IMG/VR virus record: IMGVR_UViG_3300045970_000272
Location: 1 to 50,884 of that record
Reading direction: 5' to 3' (one strand)
Source of the DNA: a virus
Length of the DNA: 50,884 bases
The position numbers and the translations under genes are program-made. Shown one piece after another: positions 14,612 to 24,655 of this stretch; within the stretch, counting starts at the first letter, position 1; each line of letters begins with the position of its first letter. The notes under the pieces are model-generated. The model was not told the DNA's origin, did no database searches, and saw only the letters and a program-made list of their open reading frames with translations.

Positions 14612-17600
14612 ATGCTATCTGGTTGGACTAAATACCTTCAAGTAAAAATCCCCGCATCAAAAGTAACCGCCGTGCTGACGGACTTCCCTGTTTACGTGGA
14701 CGTTTCCACTCTTCCCTGGGCGTTCTCCGCAGGCATTAACCAGGTAGATGGGCGCGACATCCGCGTCACTCTTGCCGATGGTACGACCGAAGTACCTCGA
14801 GAACTGGTCGCCATGAACCCAGCAGGTCGCACGGGCGCGATCTACTTCAAAGCAACCTTAAGCAACGTCACCGACAACATCTTCCAAATCCAGTACGGCA
14901 ACGCCGCCGCCACCGAGCCTGCCAAGACCGCTACTTACGGGTCAGGCAACGTTTGGAACACCAGCTACCAGGCGGTTTACCATTTTGGTGATTTGGCAAT
15001 TCCAACCCTTTCAACTAGCTTTAGTGATAATTTCACCGCTCCCAACGGAACTTACCTAATCAATTACAACTCGTCAGTCTACGTTCTCGACCCATTTGGG
15101 ACTCAATACTTAATCATTCAATCCAACCGAATCAATCGTGGTGGAAGTGCCTCATGCAACCACGTTATTAAGCACGACCCTGGCGTAAATGACTACTACT
15201 ATGAGGGTCAGGTTTCGATGGGCGATGTTGACACTACCGCCTCAATTCAGCTTTTCATTCGTAGTAACTCAGCCACCACCTATTCTACCCAAGCGTATGG
15301 AGGTATCTGGGACTGGTTGAACCGCACGGTCAAACTTTACAGAAACGGCGTCCAGATTGGCGCGACGTACTCTTACACCGCTGGAACCACAGGAGTCATC
15401 GGATTCACCTACACCTACAAGGTGGAGGCTTTGGGGAATGAAATCAAAGTCTATATTGATGGAGTAGTGGTTTGCTCTTACACAGATCCCTCTCCTCTTA
15501 CGGGTCGATACGGCGGAATCAACTTCGCTGGTCGATTGAACTCGGGCGGGTCATTTGACAACTTCGTCATTGGTAAATACTCGTCCTCCACCACCACCAC
15601 AACCGATAGTACCAAGAACAACCGTAACGCCACCGCGTACGGCGCATTGATCGCTGGTCAAAGCGTAACGGGCAAGATGGATAAGGCTCTCAGTCTTGAC
15701 GGCATAAACGACGCATTGACTGTCCCCTGGGGCGGAGTCAACGGCGCGGTAACCGTGCAAGGGTGGGTTAGAACTCGCACCGTAACTGGGGCGCGCACCT
15801 TCATCGACATGGGGTCAGACAGTGATCCCGTAGGTTCAGGCGGCTGGGGTTTGAGTATGTACCAAAACCCTACCAACTGGGGTGGGTCAATCATCGCAGA
15901 ACCTCCCACAACTCAATTCGGCGTAACGGGTTCGGTTGTCACCATGAACACCTGGAAACTGCTCCACACCACCTGGGTATCAGGCTCCCTCAAATACTTC
16001 GAGGACGGCGCGCAGGTTGGATCAACAGTCACCACCGTGGGGACTATCCGCAAGAGTGCAACCGTGTCCTCAATGGGAGGGTTCTACAACAAGCCTACTT
16101 TCTCAAACTTTGTGGACGGTTTAATTGACGAGGTGCGCTACGTTAGCACCAACTTGTCTACCAACTGGATCGCTGCAGAGTATTCCAACCAAAACTCTCC
16201 CAGCACCTTTTACGAGGCAACCTTCCCCGAGTACAAACTGACTGACTATTCTGGTAACACCAACACGCTGAGTGCTGCAAACGCAGGAGATGGGTCGGTA
16301 GTGCTGTACACCAACAACTTCTCGTCCACAGGATTGGGCGCAGACTGGACGGTCAACGCGGGCGTACTCTCATTGTCTGGTGGCTATCTGACCAACACCG
16401 ACGCAGGTGCAAACGCCCTGTTCTATTACAACCCATCAATGGGAAGTGCCAACCAATCAATCGAGGCGGTACTCAACCCGACCACGGGCGATGGGTTCTT
16501 GCAGTTCGTCTTGAGGGCATCTGGAATAGACACATTGCGCGCAGCCGAAGGCTATTACGCTTACGCTCAATACAACGGAGGGGTGTCGTACACCTTCCAA
16601 ATCTTAGAGAACCACGGCGGGACACTCAACACGGTGCTTGCCTCAGTTACCCAAAACTCAACCGTCCCTGTGACGGTAAAGTTCACAGCCGTAGGCTCCC
16701 TCTTAACTCTGTATGTAAACGGAGTGTCTACTTTGACTGCAACCAACGCCGACATCACTCAGATCGGCACGGTCGTCGTAAGATTAGGATACAACGGCAA
16801 CCAGATGGACGACCTCACAGTCAAGAAGTTCGTCACCAGAAACTCCACCCAACCATCATCGTTAGTGCCTTATTCTGGATTAGACTTCTCTACCCAGCTT
16901 GCAACCTCTCCCTCTTACCTATCAGCCCTGGACAGCGCGTCGCTCTCCATTACTGGTCCAATCACTCTCGAGGGCTGGTTCTACATCAACACCCTCCCCT
17001 CCGAGGTTTCCCACCGCGTAGTGTTGGCGTCAAAGACGTCCACAACCGCCGCAGGACTGTCCTACTACTGGATTATCGAGCCAAACAACCCAAGCAATCC
17101 GATGTGGTTCTACTATTGGGACGCCTCAAGCAACTCGAGTAATTGGCACGCAACCTCATGGGTTCCCACCAAGAATGTGTGGACTCACCTCGCCGTGGTG
17201 TGCGACACGCCAACCGCTACTGCAACTTTCTACGTCAATGGCTCGCCAATCGCCACCACCAGGGACAACCCATCTGCAACGTCAATTAACAACTCTGCCG
17301 ATGAATTATGGTTTGGAGCGGGTGACGCATCTACTCAATTAGACGCATACATCGCTGAATTACGCTTATGGAACAAGGCTCGAAGTGCGGCTCAAATCGC
17401 CTACTACTACAACCGCCGTATCGCTAACACCACCCCAGGCTTGGCTGCGTACTATCCATTCTCGAACGGCACGGTTCCCGCCAATCCTGTTCCTACCACC
17501 ACGCTCAATTCACCGTTTAGTGGGGCGTTAATCCCAGGCAACATCGTCCCACCGCTCATCTTTACAGGCGTCACGCTCGGTGAAGAGGACATCACCTACC

Positions 17601-17893
17601 GACTCCAACTAGATGTGGTCAACACCTTCGACGGAACAGGTTTGGTCGATGTTTACTCCGCCACCAACCCAGGGTTCTCGGCAACCGCCGACACCGACCC
17701 ATTCAGCACAGGCAATCAGGTCACGTACACAATCCAAACCGCCCTGCTTCCCTCCACCACCTACTACTGGCGCGTGATGGGCAAGAACACTGGCACGGGT
17801 GCATGGGGATCATGGACTGCTGCAAACAGCTTTATAACAGGCGTCGCTGGCGGAGACTTCCGCGTATTTGGCGATGAAGGATTAGTAGCATAG
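14612..17893 (+). CDS. Giant modular adhesin/tail fibre with LamG-type domains, 1093 aa
   Basis: The first 110 residues resemble DUF2341 (SGWTKYLQVKI, later FQIQYGN), a domain often paired with LamG. Residues about 130-330 form another beta-sandwich inserted before the first LamG/concanavalin-like module (about 345-540, GAVTVQGWVRTR to GLIDEVRY). A further lectin-like segment (about 565-755) precedes a second LamG (about 770-955, PITLEGWFYINT to YIAELRLWNKARS). The end is fibronectin III-like (about 970-1085, TTYYWRVMGKNTG). Such arrays bind glycans, so this is probably the receptor-binding or surface-adhesion protein. It is the longest entry apart from the polyvalent protein and has no obvious depolymerase motif. 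Confidence 0.75.
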   Translation: MLSGWTKYLQVKIPASKVTAVLTDFPVYVDVSTLPWAFSAGINQVDGRDIRVTLADGTTEVPRELVAMNPAGRTGAIYFKATLSNVTDNIFQIQYGNAAATEPAKTATYGSGNVWNTSYQAVYHFGDLAIPTLSTSFSDNFTAPNGTYLINYNSSVYVLDPFGTQYLIIQSNRINRGGSASCNHVIKHDPGVNDYYYEGQVSMGDVDTTASIQLFIRSNSATTYSTQAYGGIWDWLNRTVKLYRNGVQIGATYSYTAGTTGVIGFTYTYKVEALGNEIKVYIDGVVVCSYTDPSPLTGRYGGINFAGRLNSGGSFDNFVIGKYSSSTTTTTDSTKNNRNATAYGALIAGQSVTGKMDKALSLDGINDALTVPWGGVNGAVTVQGWVRTRTVTGARTFIDMGSDSDPVGSGGWGLSMYQNPTNWGGSIIAEPPTTQFGVTGSVVTMNTWKLLHTTWVSGSLKYFEDGAQVGSTVTTVGTIRKSATVSSMGGFYNKPTFSNFVDGLIDEVRYVSTNLSTNWIAAEYSNQNSPSTFYEATFPEYKLTDYSGNTNTLSAANAGDGSVVLYTNNFSSTGLGADWTVNAGVLSLSGGYLTNTDAGANALFYYNPSMGSANQSIEAVLNPTTGDGFLQFVLRASGIDTLRAAEGYYAYAQYNGGVSYTFQILENHGGTLNTVLASVTQNSTVPVTVKFTAVGSLLTLYVNGVSTLTATNADITQIGTVVVRLGYNGNQMDDLTVKKFVTRNSTQPSSLVPYSGLDFSTQLATSPSYLSALDSASLSITGPITLEGWFYINTLPSEVSHRVVLASKTSTTAAGLSYYWIIEPNNPSNPMWFYYWDASSNSSNWHATSWVPTKNVWTHLAVVCDTPTATATFYVNGSPIATTRDNPSATSINNSADELWFGAGDASTQLDAYIAELRLWNKARSAAQIAYYYNRRIANTTPGLAAYYPFSNGTVPANPVPTTTLNSPFSGALIPGNIVPPLIFTGVTLGEEDITYRLQLDVVNTFDGTGLVDVYSATNPGFSATADTDPFSTGNQVTYTIQTALLPSTTYYWRVMGKNTGTGAWGSWTAANSFITGVAGGDFRVFGDEGLVA

Positions 17894-17902
17894 GAGACAA
17901 TT

Positions 17903-18622
17903 ATGGCGAAAGACTTGGCTTACTTACGAGCGCAAACACGAACCTATCTCGATGAGGCGGCGTCCGCTGACTGGTCAGACGGAGAGGTTGACCGTGAGAT
18001 AAATGCTGGTTACCAGGAAGTCGTCACCGCCGTGATAGGCGCGTACGAGGACTTTTACGTGACCTCCGCACTGTTCAACACCGTCGCCAATAAACAGGAA
18101 TATGGTCCAACTGACGGTTTACCCGCCAAGGTGTACAAGTTCCGTCGAGTGGAACTCAACTACTCGCCCTCTCAATCCACCCGCATGATTAAGGTGCGCG
18201 CCACTACCATCGACCACGTTATGAGCGACCTCGGCAACTCCGTGTTCTCAATCAACATGAGAAATGAACCTGTCTACTACGTTTTGGGCGGCGGTTCACC
18301 CGACTACAAGATCGGCTTCCTACCCATTCCAATCGAGTCTGGAACTAACGTCGGCAAGATTTGGTATGTGCAGGAAGTGGACGAGCTGGTGGACTCCACC
18401 GACACGGTAAACATTCCCTACCCAGACCGATTTGCACCCCTCATCAGCAGGTACGCTGCATCGGTGCTTTTGAACAAAGGTCAGCAAGAGGACAAGTCTG
18501 CGCTCACGTATATGCAGTTATTTCAAACAGGGTTACTCAAGATGGAACAACAATTACGGGATAGAACCGCTGACGGCGCACGCACAGTCGTGGACACCGT
18601 CGGCGCGGATTTAATGTTCTAA
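17903..18622 (+). CDS. Head-to-tail adaptor protein (SU10/P22 gp4-like)
   Basis: This 239-residue protein starts with the adaptor-type helical motif (LRAQTRTYLDEA, then WSDGEVDREINAGYQEV), which matches the N-terminus of podovirus adaptors that bind below the portal. A beta-rich middle (residues 55-160) and a helical C-terminus (YPDRFAPLISRYAASVLL onward) complete the pattern seen in the SU10-type adaptor family. It lies directly before the nozzle gene, the usual order. It would form the first ring of the short tail. Confidence 0.75.
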   Translation: MAKDLAYLRAQTRTYLDEAASADWSDGEVDREINAGYQEVVTAVIGAYEDFYVTSALFNTVANKQEYGPTDGLPAKVYKFRRVELNYSPSQSTRMIKVRATTIDHVMSDLGNSVFSINMRNEPVYYVLGGGSPDYKIGFLPIPIESGTNVGKIWYVQEVDELVDSTDTVNIPYPDRFAPLISRYAASVLLNKGQQEDKSALTYMQLFQTGLLKMEQQLRDRTADGARTVVDTVGADLMF

Positions 18623-18623
18623 T

Positions 18624-20165
18624 ATGGCACAAGCACTACAAAGAATAATTGAGTCCAACTTCATCTTGGGTTACAACGACCGAGATAAGCCTGAGGATTT
18701 GCGCAACACCACAACGGGTGTGATTTTCATGTCAATGATTAAGAACGCCTTTGTGGAGCAGAACAAGATCATCAAGTGGCAGGGCTATCAGCACGTAGGC
18801 GACCACCTCGTATCAAAAATGATCCTTGGTCAAGACCGCCACGAACCGTACGGTGGGTCAAAGTACATTCTCCGCGCAATTGACAACGCTCTCGGGACTA
18901 ACTCTCAGATTGAGGGTTGGTCTGGCTCTGGTAACTGGACGGCACTCACGGGGGCAACCGCTCAAACCGCAGGCGCACGCACCAGCTTTGTAGTCGCCAA
19001 CAACTCCACCTACATCTTTAATGAAGCCAACGACGTGGTACTCAAGACTGCCAACGGAACCACCGCAACCACGGTCGCGGGTATTCCCAAGGGGTCAAAC
19101 GCCATCTGGTTCCACAACTTCCTATTTGTATGGGGCGTGAACACTGACCCGACCACACTTTTCATTTCAAACGTAAACGACCCAGAAACATTCAACCCGA
19201 CGACAGGGTTGTTACCCGTAAACAAGGGTGACAACGAACCCATCATCACCTGCCAGGTACTCGGTAATGAACTGTTCATTATCAAGAACAGCCGTGTATG
19301 GGCTTTGACGGGATTCGGTACTACCGACTTCACGTTGGACGACCTGGGTGCGCGAGTCACATCGGTGGGTTGTCCAGCCCCCCGAGGTGCGGTGTCCTCT
19401 GGGAATGATGTGTATTACATTTCATACAGGGGGTCAACACCTCATGTGCGCTCGATCAAACGCACCACTCAAGGAGCGGTTGTCGATGGAGGAATCCTGT
19501 CAGACGCCATCACGGGTACGATGAACCGCATCAACGTCAACCAAATCCACAAGGTTGTGGCAGAGTTTGATGGTCGCCGACTGTGGTTTGCCGTCCCTAT
19601 GGACTCCGCTACGGAGTGCAACGAGATCCTCGTCATGGACGTTATCAACAATGCTTGGACTCGGATTACAGGCGTGTACGTGGCAGATATGCACATTTCT
19701 ACAATCAGCGGTGCAGTTAAGCTCTACATCGGCGACTCACGCGCAAACGGTAAATCCCACTTGCTCAACAGCGGTAAATCCAACGACGGCGACCCGATCG
19801 ACTTCCAGGTCTTGTCACCGTTCTACAACCCCCAACCAGGCTACCAATCACGCTACAAATATATGTATTTGACCGCCGACACCGACCAGGACGTAACCTT
19901 GACGGTGGAATACTCGGTGGACGGTTTCACTTTCAATCCTCTGGCTACTCTCGACCTAACAGGACTTGGGTTTGCGTTCGGATTTGGAATGTTCGGTACG
20001 CATAAGTTTGGGGCAACAACGACTGTCAAACACCGCATGGATTGGGCGGGTGGCACTGCCTACTATATGCAATACCTCTTCGCCAATAACGCGGCCAACG
20101 AAGATGTAACATTAAGAGAGTGGGAAATCTTTTACCAAAATAGAGGCTTGCGAGCGACTAAATAA
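18624..20165 (+). CDS. Tail nozzle/hub protein (beta-propeller, P22 gp10/T7 gp12-like role)
   Basis: The 513-residue sequence shows repeated blade-like units (NNSTYIFNEANDVVLK, GNELFIIKNSRVWALTG, GNDVYYISYRG, DGRRLWFAVPMD) as in the beta-propeller nozzle of podovirus tails. The C-terminal 130 residues form a separate beta domain ending in WEIFYQNRGLRATK. It starts one base after the adaptor stop. The protein would close the tail channel and anchor fibres. Family assignment is from pattern and gene order. Confidence 0.72.
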   Translation: MAQALQRIIESNFILGYNDRDKPEDLRNTTTGVIFMSMIKNAFVEQNKIIKWQGYQHVGDHLVSKMILGQDRHEPYGGSKYILRAIDNALGTNSQIEGWSGSGNWTALTGATAQTAGARTSFVVANNSTYIFNEANDVVLKTANGTTATTVAGIPKGSNAIWFHNFLFVWGVNTDPTTLFISNVNDPETFNPTTGLLPVNKGDNEPIITCQVLGNELFIIKNSRVWALTGFGTTDFTLDDLGARVTSVGCPAPRGAVSSGNDVYYISYRGSTPHVRSIKRTTQGAVVDGGILSDAITGTMNRINVNQIHKVVAEFDGRRLWFAVPMDSATECNEILVMDVINNAWTRITGVYVADMHISTISGAVKLYIGDSRANGKSHLLNSGKSNDGDPIDFQVLSPFYNPQPGYQSRYKYMYLTADTDQDVTLTVEYSVDGFTFNPLATLDLTGLGFAFGFGMFGTHKFGATTTVKHRMDWAGGTAYYMQYLFANNAANEDVTLREWEIFYQNRGLRATK

Positions 20166-20175
20166 GGAGGCATTT

Positions 20176-20784
20176 ATGGCATCAATAACCCAACAGTATG
20201 TCGCAGTAACAGGTGACACGCTCACGGCTGCGATCTGGAACACCGAGTTCCAAAACATCATCAACACTTTCAATGGAGGCATTTCCAACTCAAACATTCA
20301 GGTTGCTGCAGGCATCGCCTACAGTAAGCTCGCCTTGACTGGCGCAATCTTGAACGCTGATTTGGCAGGCTCAATCGCCGCCACCAAGGTGTCCGACACG
20401 GCTGTCACTCTGACCGCCACCCAGACTGTAAACAACAAGACTCTGCAAAACATCACAGTCAACGGCTCGTTGCACCCAATGGAAACCGTCACCTACAACT
20501 CCTCGCTGGTGTTTGACTTCAACCTGGTTACGTTCAAACCCAACCATAAATACTGCGTGTTAGGCGGTTCACCCATCATCACGTTCAGCAACATGGCAGA
20601 CGGTCAACTTGGAATTATTCATCTTGACCAGGGCGCAGGTGGGTTTACGGTTACCTGGCCCGCAGTTCGATGGGCTGGCGGAACAACTCCAGCTCTCAGT
20701 ACAGGCGCAAACAAGGTCGATACGTTCGGATTTATTAAGCATGGTACAGACGTATTCGGTTACGTCATAGGTAAGGGCATCTAA
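20176..20784 (+). CDS. Short tail fibre/spike protein, 202 aa
   Basis: The N-terminal TGDTLTAAIWNTEFQNIINTFN is a motif common in tail-fibre and structural proteins of aquatic podoviruses. A repetitive middle (AATKVSDTAVTL and similar) follows, then a compact C-terminal strand-rich domain with GAGGFTVTWP, which resembles phage receptor-binding tips. GGAGG precedes the ATG. The next gene begins immediately after its TAA. Confidence 0.65.
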   Translation: MASITQQYVAVTGDTLTAAIWNTEFQNIINTFNGGISNSNIQVAAGIAYSKLALTGAILNADLAGSIAATKVSDTAVTLTATQTVNNKTLQNITVNGSLHPMETVTYNSSLVFDFNLVTFKPNHKYCVLGGSPIITFSNMADGQLGIIHLDQGAGGFTVTWPAVRWAGGTTPALSTGANKVDTFGFIKHGTDVFGYVIGKGI

Positions 20785-22092
20785 ATGGCTGTTAATCAAA
20801 AAGTGGGTGAGTTCCAGCTAAGAACCTCACCAGGAACACAGAGCATCACAGGATTGGGTTTCCAACCCAAGGTCGTGCTGTTCTTCCACACTCCCGACAC
20901 GGTCGACATCGCCTCTCAAACCGCCAACTACAACATGAGCATCGGCGCGGACGACGGCACTTCCAAAGGTGCAATCTGTGAGTTCGCTCCCAACGGCAAC
21001 TCTGGAGCAGAAACCAACTACGTCGCTCAATGCTACGGCTGGTCGATAGTGGGGTCGGTTGACGCCTCCTCCATTTGGAGAGCGGGTATCAGCTCAATGG
21101 ACGCGGACGGCTTCACCATCACGGTGGCGGCTGCACCAACTCTGGGTTACCGAGTCGGTTACATGGCGATGGGCGGTGTGGGAATGACAGGCGTAAAAGT
21201 CGGTTACTTCCCCATGACCACAGGCGTGCAAACAATCTCAGGATTAGGCTTTCAACCCACAGGTTTGATCGCGTTCAGCGCAGGTTTGACCTCCCTCCCT
21301 CTCGACCCAGCGTTCGGCGGAAGCCACGCAAGCTCGGTAGGAATTGGCTTTAGTGACGGTGCTTTGATGCGCGGACACGGTGAGTGGCATCGCGCCTCTG
21401 GTGTGAGTGTCAAAGTCCGTGCCAGAACCGACCGCAACGACAATATGCTGGCGGCACCACTCTCCTCAACAGGATATGCGTACGCTTTCTCCTTTGGGGC
21501 GTTCAACGCCGACGGGTTTACTATCTCAAACAACGTGAACGGCGGAAGCGCGTACGCCTTTTATGTCGCCTTCAACGGCGCAACGGTTAGTGTCGGCAAC
21601 ATCACCTCCCCAGCAGTCACGGGCGCGTTCTCGATTACAGGGCTTTCATTCAACCCCAACGCAGTCTTAATGGCTTCCTCCTGGCAACCCACCTACAACT
21701 CAATCATAGGGGGTGGAACGACACCGAATGGCCCGGGATCAATGTTGTCCTTGGGTTTTGGGACGGCTTCCACCGAACAGTTAACAATGGGCGCGACCGC
21801 CATCGACTTTACCGTTACATCGGTAGAAGCGCACCACTCCGACAGCACCAAATTAATGAAGCGGTACTCGACCAATCCGTTCACCACGCTCGAGATGGAT
21901 TTTGCACTCGCCAACTTCGGTACGGGTCAGATAGACTTAATGTGTACCACGGCAAGTGCCACCACCAGCGTCATCTCCTATATGGCTATCCAGGGAGATG
22001 CAATCACGCCACCAACACCACCAACCGATCCAACAGGGGGAAGCGGGGGTCCCGATAGTCCCGATAGCATATTTTTGATGAATTTTGTCTAA
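20785..22092 (+). CDS. Tail fibre/receptor-binding protein with three tandem domains, 435 aa
   Basis: Three copies of a domain of roughly 130 residues are visible, beginning near residues 6, 137 and 272, each opening with a (V)-G-x-F/I and then SITGLGFQPKVVLFF or a variant (TISGLGFQPTGLIAF, SITGLSFNPNAVLMA). Each copy also contains a later DGFTI-type strand or an equivalent. A Pro/Gly/Asp tail (residues 400-430) ends in a hydrophobic FLMNFV. The repeated domain is common in phage fibres and probably binds host surface components. No enzymatic residues are seen. Confidence 0.65.
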   Translation: MAVNQKVGEFQLRTSPGTQSITGLGFQPKVVLFFHTPDTVDIASQTANYNMSIGADDGTSKGAICEFAPNGNSGAETNYVAQCYGWSIVGSVDASSIWRAGISSMDADGFTITVAAAPTLGYRVGYMAMGGVGMTGVKVGYFPMTTGVQTISGLGFQPTGLIAFSAGLTSLPLDPAFGGSHASSVGIGFSDGALMRGHGEWHRASGVSVKVRARTDRNDNMLAAPLSSTGYAYAFSFGAFNADGFTISNNVNGGSAYAFYVAFNGATVSVGNITSPAVTGAFSITGLSFNPNAVLMASSWQPTYNSIIGGGTTPNGPGSMLSLGFGTASTEQLTMGATAIDFTVTSVEAHHSDSTKLMKRYSTNPFTTLEMDFALANFGTGQIDLMCTTASATTSVISYMAIQGDAITPPTPPTDPTGGSGGPDSPDSIFLMNFV

Positions 22093-22101
22093 GGAGGAAC
22101 A

Positions 22102-23187
22102 ATGAGGTCTGTAAACATCTTCGGCTTACAATTGGACGTACCAGAAAGCGTCAACGATGTGGCGACTCTTGCACAGCGCGCACCATCAAACATGAACTTC
22201 AACGCTCCGTCTGCCATCATTCAGACGCTTGGTGCTAACAAGAACCTGCAAACGGCTAACGCTGTGGCGCGTATGCAGCCCGCAGTCGCTCCATTTGTAC
22301 CAACTTTGTCAAATGGTCAGCCGATGAACGTACCAGTCAACACCACCAGCACTACAAACACGACCTACAACACTCCTGGGACGATCACATCTGGTGGGGC
22401 TACAACACTTTCCCAGGAAATACCCAATGTTAAGCCTTTCTCGTACGATTGGACGGGTGAGGAGAACAAAGCGTACACAAGTTTGGAAGCTTTTTACAAC
22501 AAGTTACTGGATTTCTCGGGCGGCAAGCTGGATCTCGCCAAACGTATCCTTGAATACACCTACCAACAGGGCTTGCGTGAAACCAAAGACACCTACGACA
22601 GCCAAAAGGGTGAGTACGAGCGGTTGTTCCCACAGGAGAACGCGCAGCTTTCCACCAATCTTAATAAGAGAGGGGTGTTGGACTCAGGGTTTGGTAAAAG
22701 TGACGTCGGTGTACTAAAAGCTGGTCAGGACGCGCGTATGTTGGCGGTAGAGAACGCCAAAGCCAACAAGGAGAGCCGATTATCCGCACAACGAGGGTTT
22801 GATTTGGAAACCAATGCTAAAACGTCCGAGGAGGAGAAGTTCAACTTAGAGCGACAACGCCGACAAGAGGCTCAACAGATGGCGTCCAGAACTTACGGAA
22901 TTAAGGGCGATCAGTACAACAGCCAACTCCAAGTCGCTCAACAGGCGGAAGCACGCCGAGTGCAGGGGCTAACCAACAACGCTACTCAGGGGATAATTGG
23001 GGGCGCAACCACAGGAGCGTCCGCCACTTCCTCAGGCTCAAGACCGTCTGGTTATGGCGTAGGCGATGACGAATTCAAACGATTTATGCAGTCTACAGGG
23101 AAACAGGCTGAACTCGATAAAGCGACATCAGGCTCAACCCAACAAGGCGCGCAATATTATGCAATGAAGAGAAGTTACGGATTCTAA
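22102..23187 (+). CDS. Probable internal virion protein, 361 aa
   Basis: The protein has a disordered Asn/Thr/Pro-rich region (residues 45-110) and a long charged helical region (residues 115-290). The helical part contains LNKRGVLDSGFGKSDVGVL, a motif often seen in helical virion proteins following tail genes. The C-terminus is Gly/Ser-rich. In podoviruses this position, after the tail genes and before lysis, is held by proteins ejected with the DNA. AAGGAGG precedes the start. Confidence 0.55.
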   Translation: MRSVNIFGLQLDVPESVNDVATLAQRAPSNMNFNAPSAIIQTLGANKNLQTANAVARMQPAVAPFVPTLSNGQPMNVPVNTTSTTNTTYNTPGTITSGGATTLSQEIPNVKPFSYDWTGEENKAYTSLEAFYNKLLDFSGGKLDLAKRILEYTYQQGLRETKDTYDSQKGEYERLFPQENAQLSTNLNKRGVLDSGFGKSDVGVLKAGQDARMLAVENAKANKESRLSAQRGFDLETNAKTSEEEKFNLERQRRQEAQQMASRTYGIKGDQYNSQLQVAQQAEARRVQGLTNNATQGIIGGATTGASATSSGSRPSGYGVGDDEFKRFMQSTGKQAELDKATSGSTQQGAQYYAMKRSYGF

Positions 23188-23196
23188 AGGAGGATT

Positions 23197-24645
23197 ATGG
23201 CAGACAACCCTATTCTTGATGCACAAGGCACGATGGCTAACAACAACCCGAGCATCATTTCTGATACCTACACGGGTGCAAAAGCTCCCGAGAACACCAC
23301 CATTCCTTTGCAGGCTGCACCGCCAGCTCCAGCTCCAACCATGCCCTCGGTGTCGCCGAGCATGACTCAAGCCAATGACGTTATAAGCAACCTTTCAAGC
23401 CAACTTTACAGCGGTGGTCCCGTAGCGGGCATGGAGAACCAGCGCGCAGCCATGCTGGGCGAACTGGCTGGTTACGACTCCCAACTCGGTCAGGTGTACG
23501 GCGGACAATCACCGTTCCCAACCGTCCCTGGTTATGTGGACAACCCGAACGACTTAATGGGCGGATTGTCGTCCATCTCTGGCATGACCGCAGGAAACAT
23601 CGGCAGAACCACAGGAGCTATCGACACCACCGAGCGCGCGTATCAACTCGCCACCTCCACGGTAATGAGTCAATTCATGGACTTTATGAAGCAACAGAGT
23701 GCCGACAGGTTCAACGAACAGCAACTCCAAATTGAAAAGGAGAAGCTTCAACTTGAACGCGAGAAGGCTGGTGCTGGTTCCCAAAACAATATGCTCAAGA
23801 TACTGGCTGCCTGGTCGGGCGTATCGCTTGACGATGCGGGCGGATTATCTCTGGACAAGGTTAGTAAAGAGCTTCAAACAATGACTCCCGAACAGAAGCA
23901 GGCGCGCAAACTGTCCGCTATGGCATACGCCAAAGACCCCGCGGAAGCAAAACAACTCAACGACTTATTTGACACCTACTCCAAGGGCGGAACGGCAGGC
24001 ATGGTATCTCCAGAAGATCGTGTGGCGGTGTCCAGCTTGAGGAAAGAGTTCCAAACTTCTACCTCAGACTTTGATGCGGTGCGCACGTCCTACGTGAACG
24101 CCAAGGCTGCAACCGACTCTCCAATGGGTGACGAAACGCTTGCGCAAGCCTACTTGGTATCGTTGAACCCACGGTCTTTCACCACGGGTACGGCGTCAAA
24201 GCTTGACCTGTTCAAGAACGCTGAGTCGTTACCTGGCAAGATGGGTGACGCTTACAGGAAGATTGTCCTGGGACGTAGCTTAAGTGCCGACCAACGCCAA
24301 GAGATGATTCAAAACATCGAGAACAAGTTCAAAGAGTATGAAAAGCAATACAAAACGATCGTCGGCAATTACAAGCAACTCTCCGAGTCGTACGGACTTG
24401 ATCCTCAAACCATCATCGACAATCCTTATGGCAATGGCTACGGGCTTGCAATTTTGAACAGAAACCTGGACAGTGAATATGCGGGGATAACAACTCCCCA
24501 GGGTTATTTAGCACCCACGCAAGCACCCGAGATTGACGTCAACCAGTATATCAAAGGGAATGAAATCACCTACCCCTCTGGCAACCCAATCAAAGATTTA
24601 TTAACACCAAAGAAATACCCCGTTGAACCAAATTACGGTGGATAG
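23197..24645 (+). CDS. Probable internal (ejection) protein with coiled coil, 482 aa
   Basis: Residues 25-50 are Pro/Ala-rich, and residues about 160-200 are a strong coiled coil (QQLQIEKEKLQLEREKAG). Long helices make up most of the rest, ending in a Pro-rich tail. AAGGAGG precedes the ATG. It lies in the four-gene block of large helical proteins that matches podovirus ejection proteins in order and size. No enzymatic motif is visible. Confidence 0.55.
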   Translation: MADNPILDAQGTMANNNPSIISDTYTGAKAPENTTIPLQAAPPAPAPTMPSVSPSMTQANDVISNLSSQLYSGGPVAGMENQRAAMLGELAGYDSQLGQVYGGQSPFPTVPGYVDNPNDLMGGLSSISGMTAGNIGRTTGAIDTTERAYQLATSTVMSQFMDFMKQQSADRFNEQQLQIEKEKLQLEREKAGAGSQNNMLKILAAWSGVSLDDAGGLSLDKVSKELQTMTPEQKQARKLSAMAYAKDPAEAKQLNDLFDTYSKGGTAGMVSPEDRVAVSSLRKEFQTSTSDFDAVRTSYVNAKAATDSPMGDETLAQAYLVSLNPRSFTTGTASKLDLFKNAESLPGKMGDAYRKIVLGRSLSADQRQEMIQNIENKFKEYEKQYKTIVGNYKQLSESYGLDPQTIIDNPYGNGYGLAILNRNLDSEYAGITTPQGYLAPTQAPEIDVNQYIKGNEITYPSGNPIKDLLTPKKYPVEPNYGG

Positions 24646-24655
24646 CAGGAGGAAT

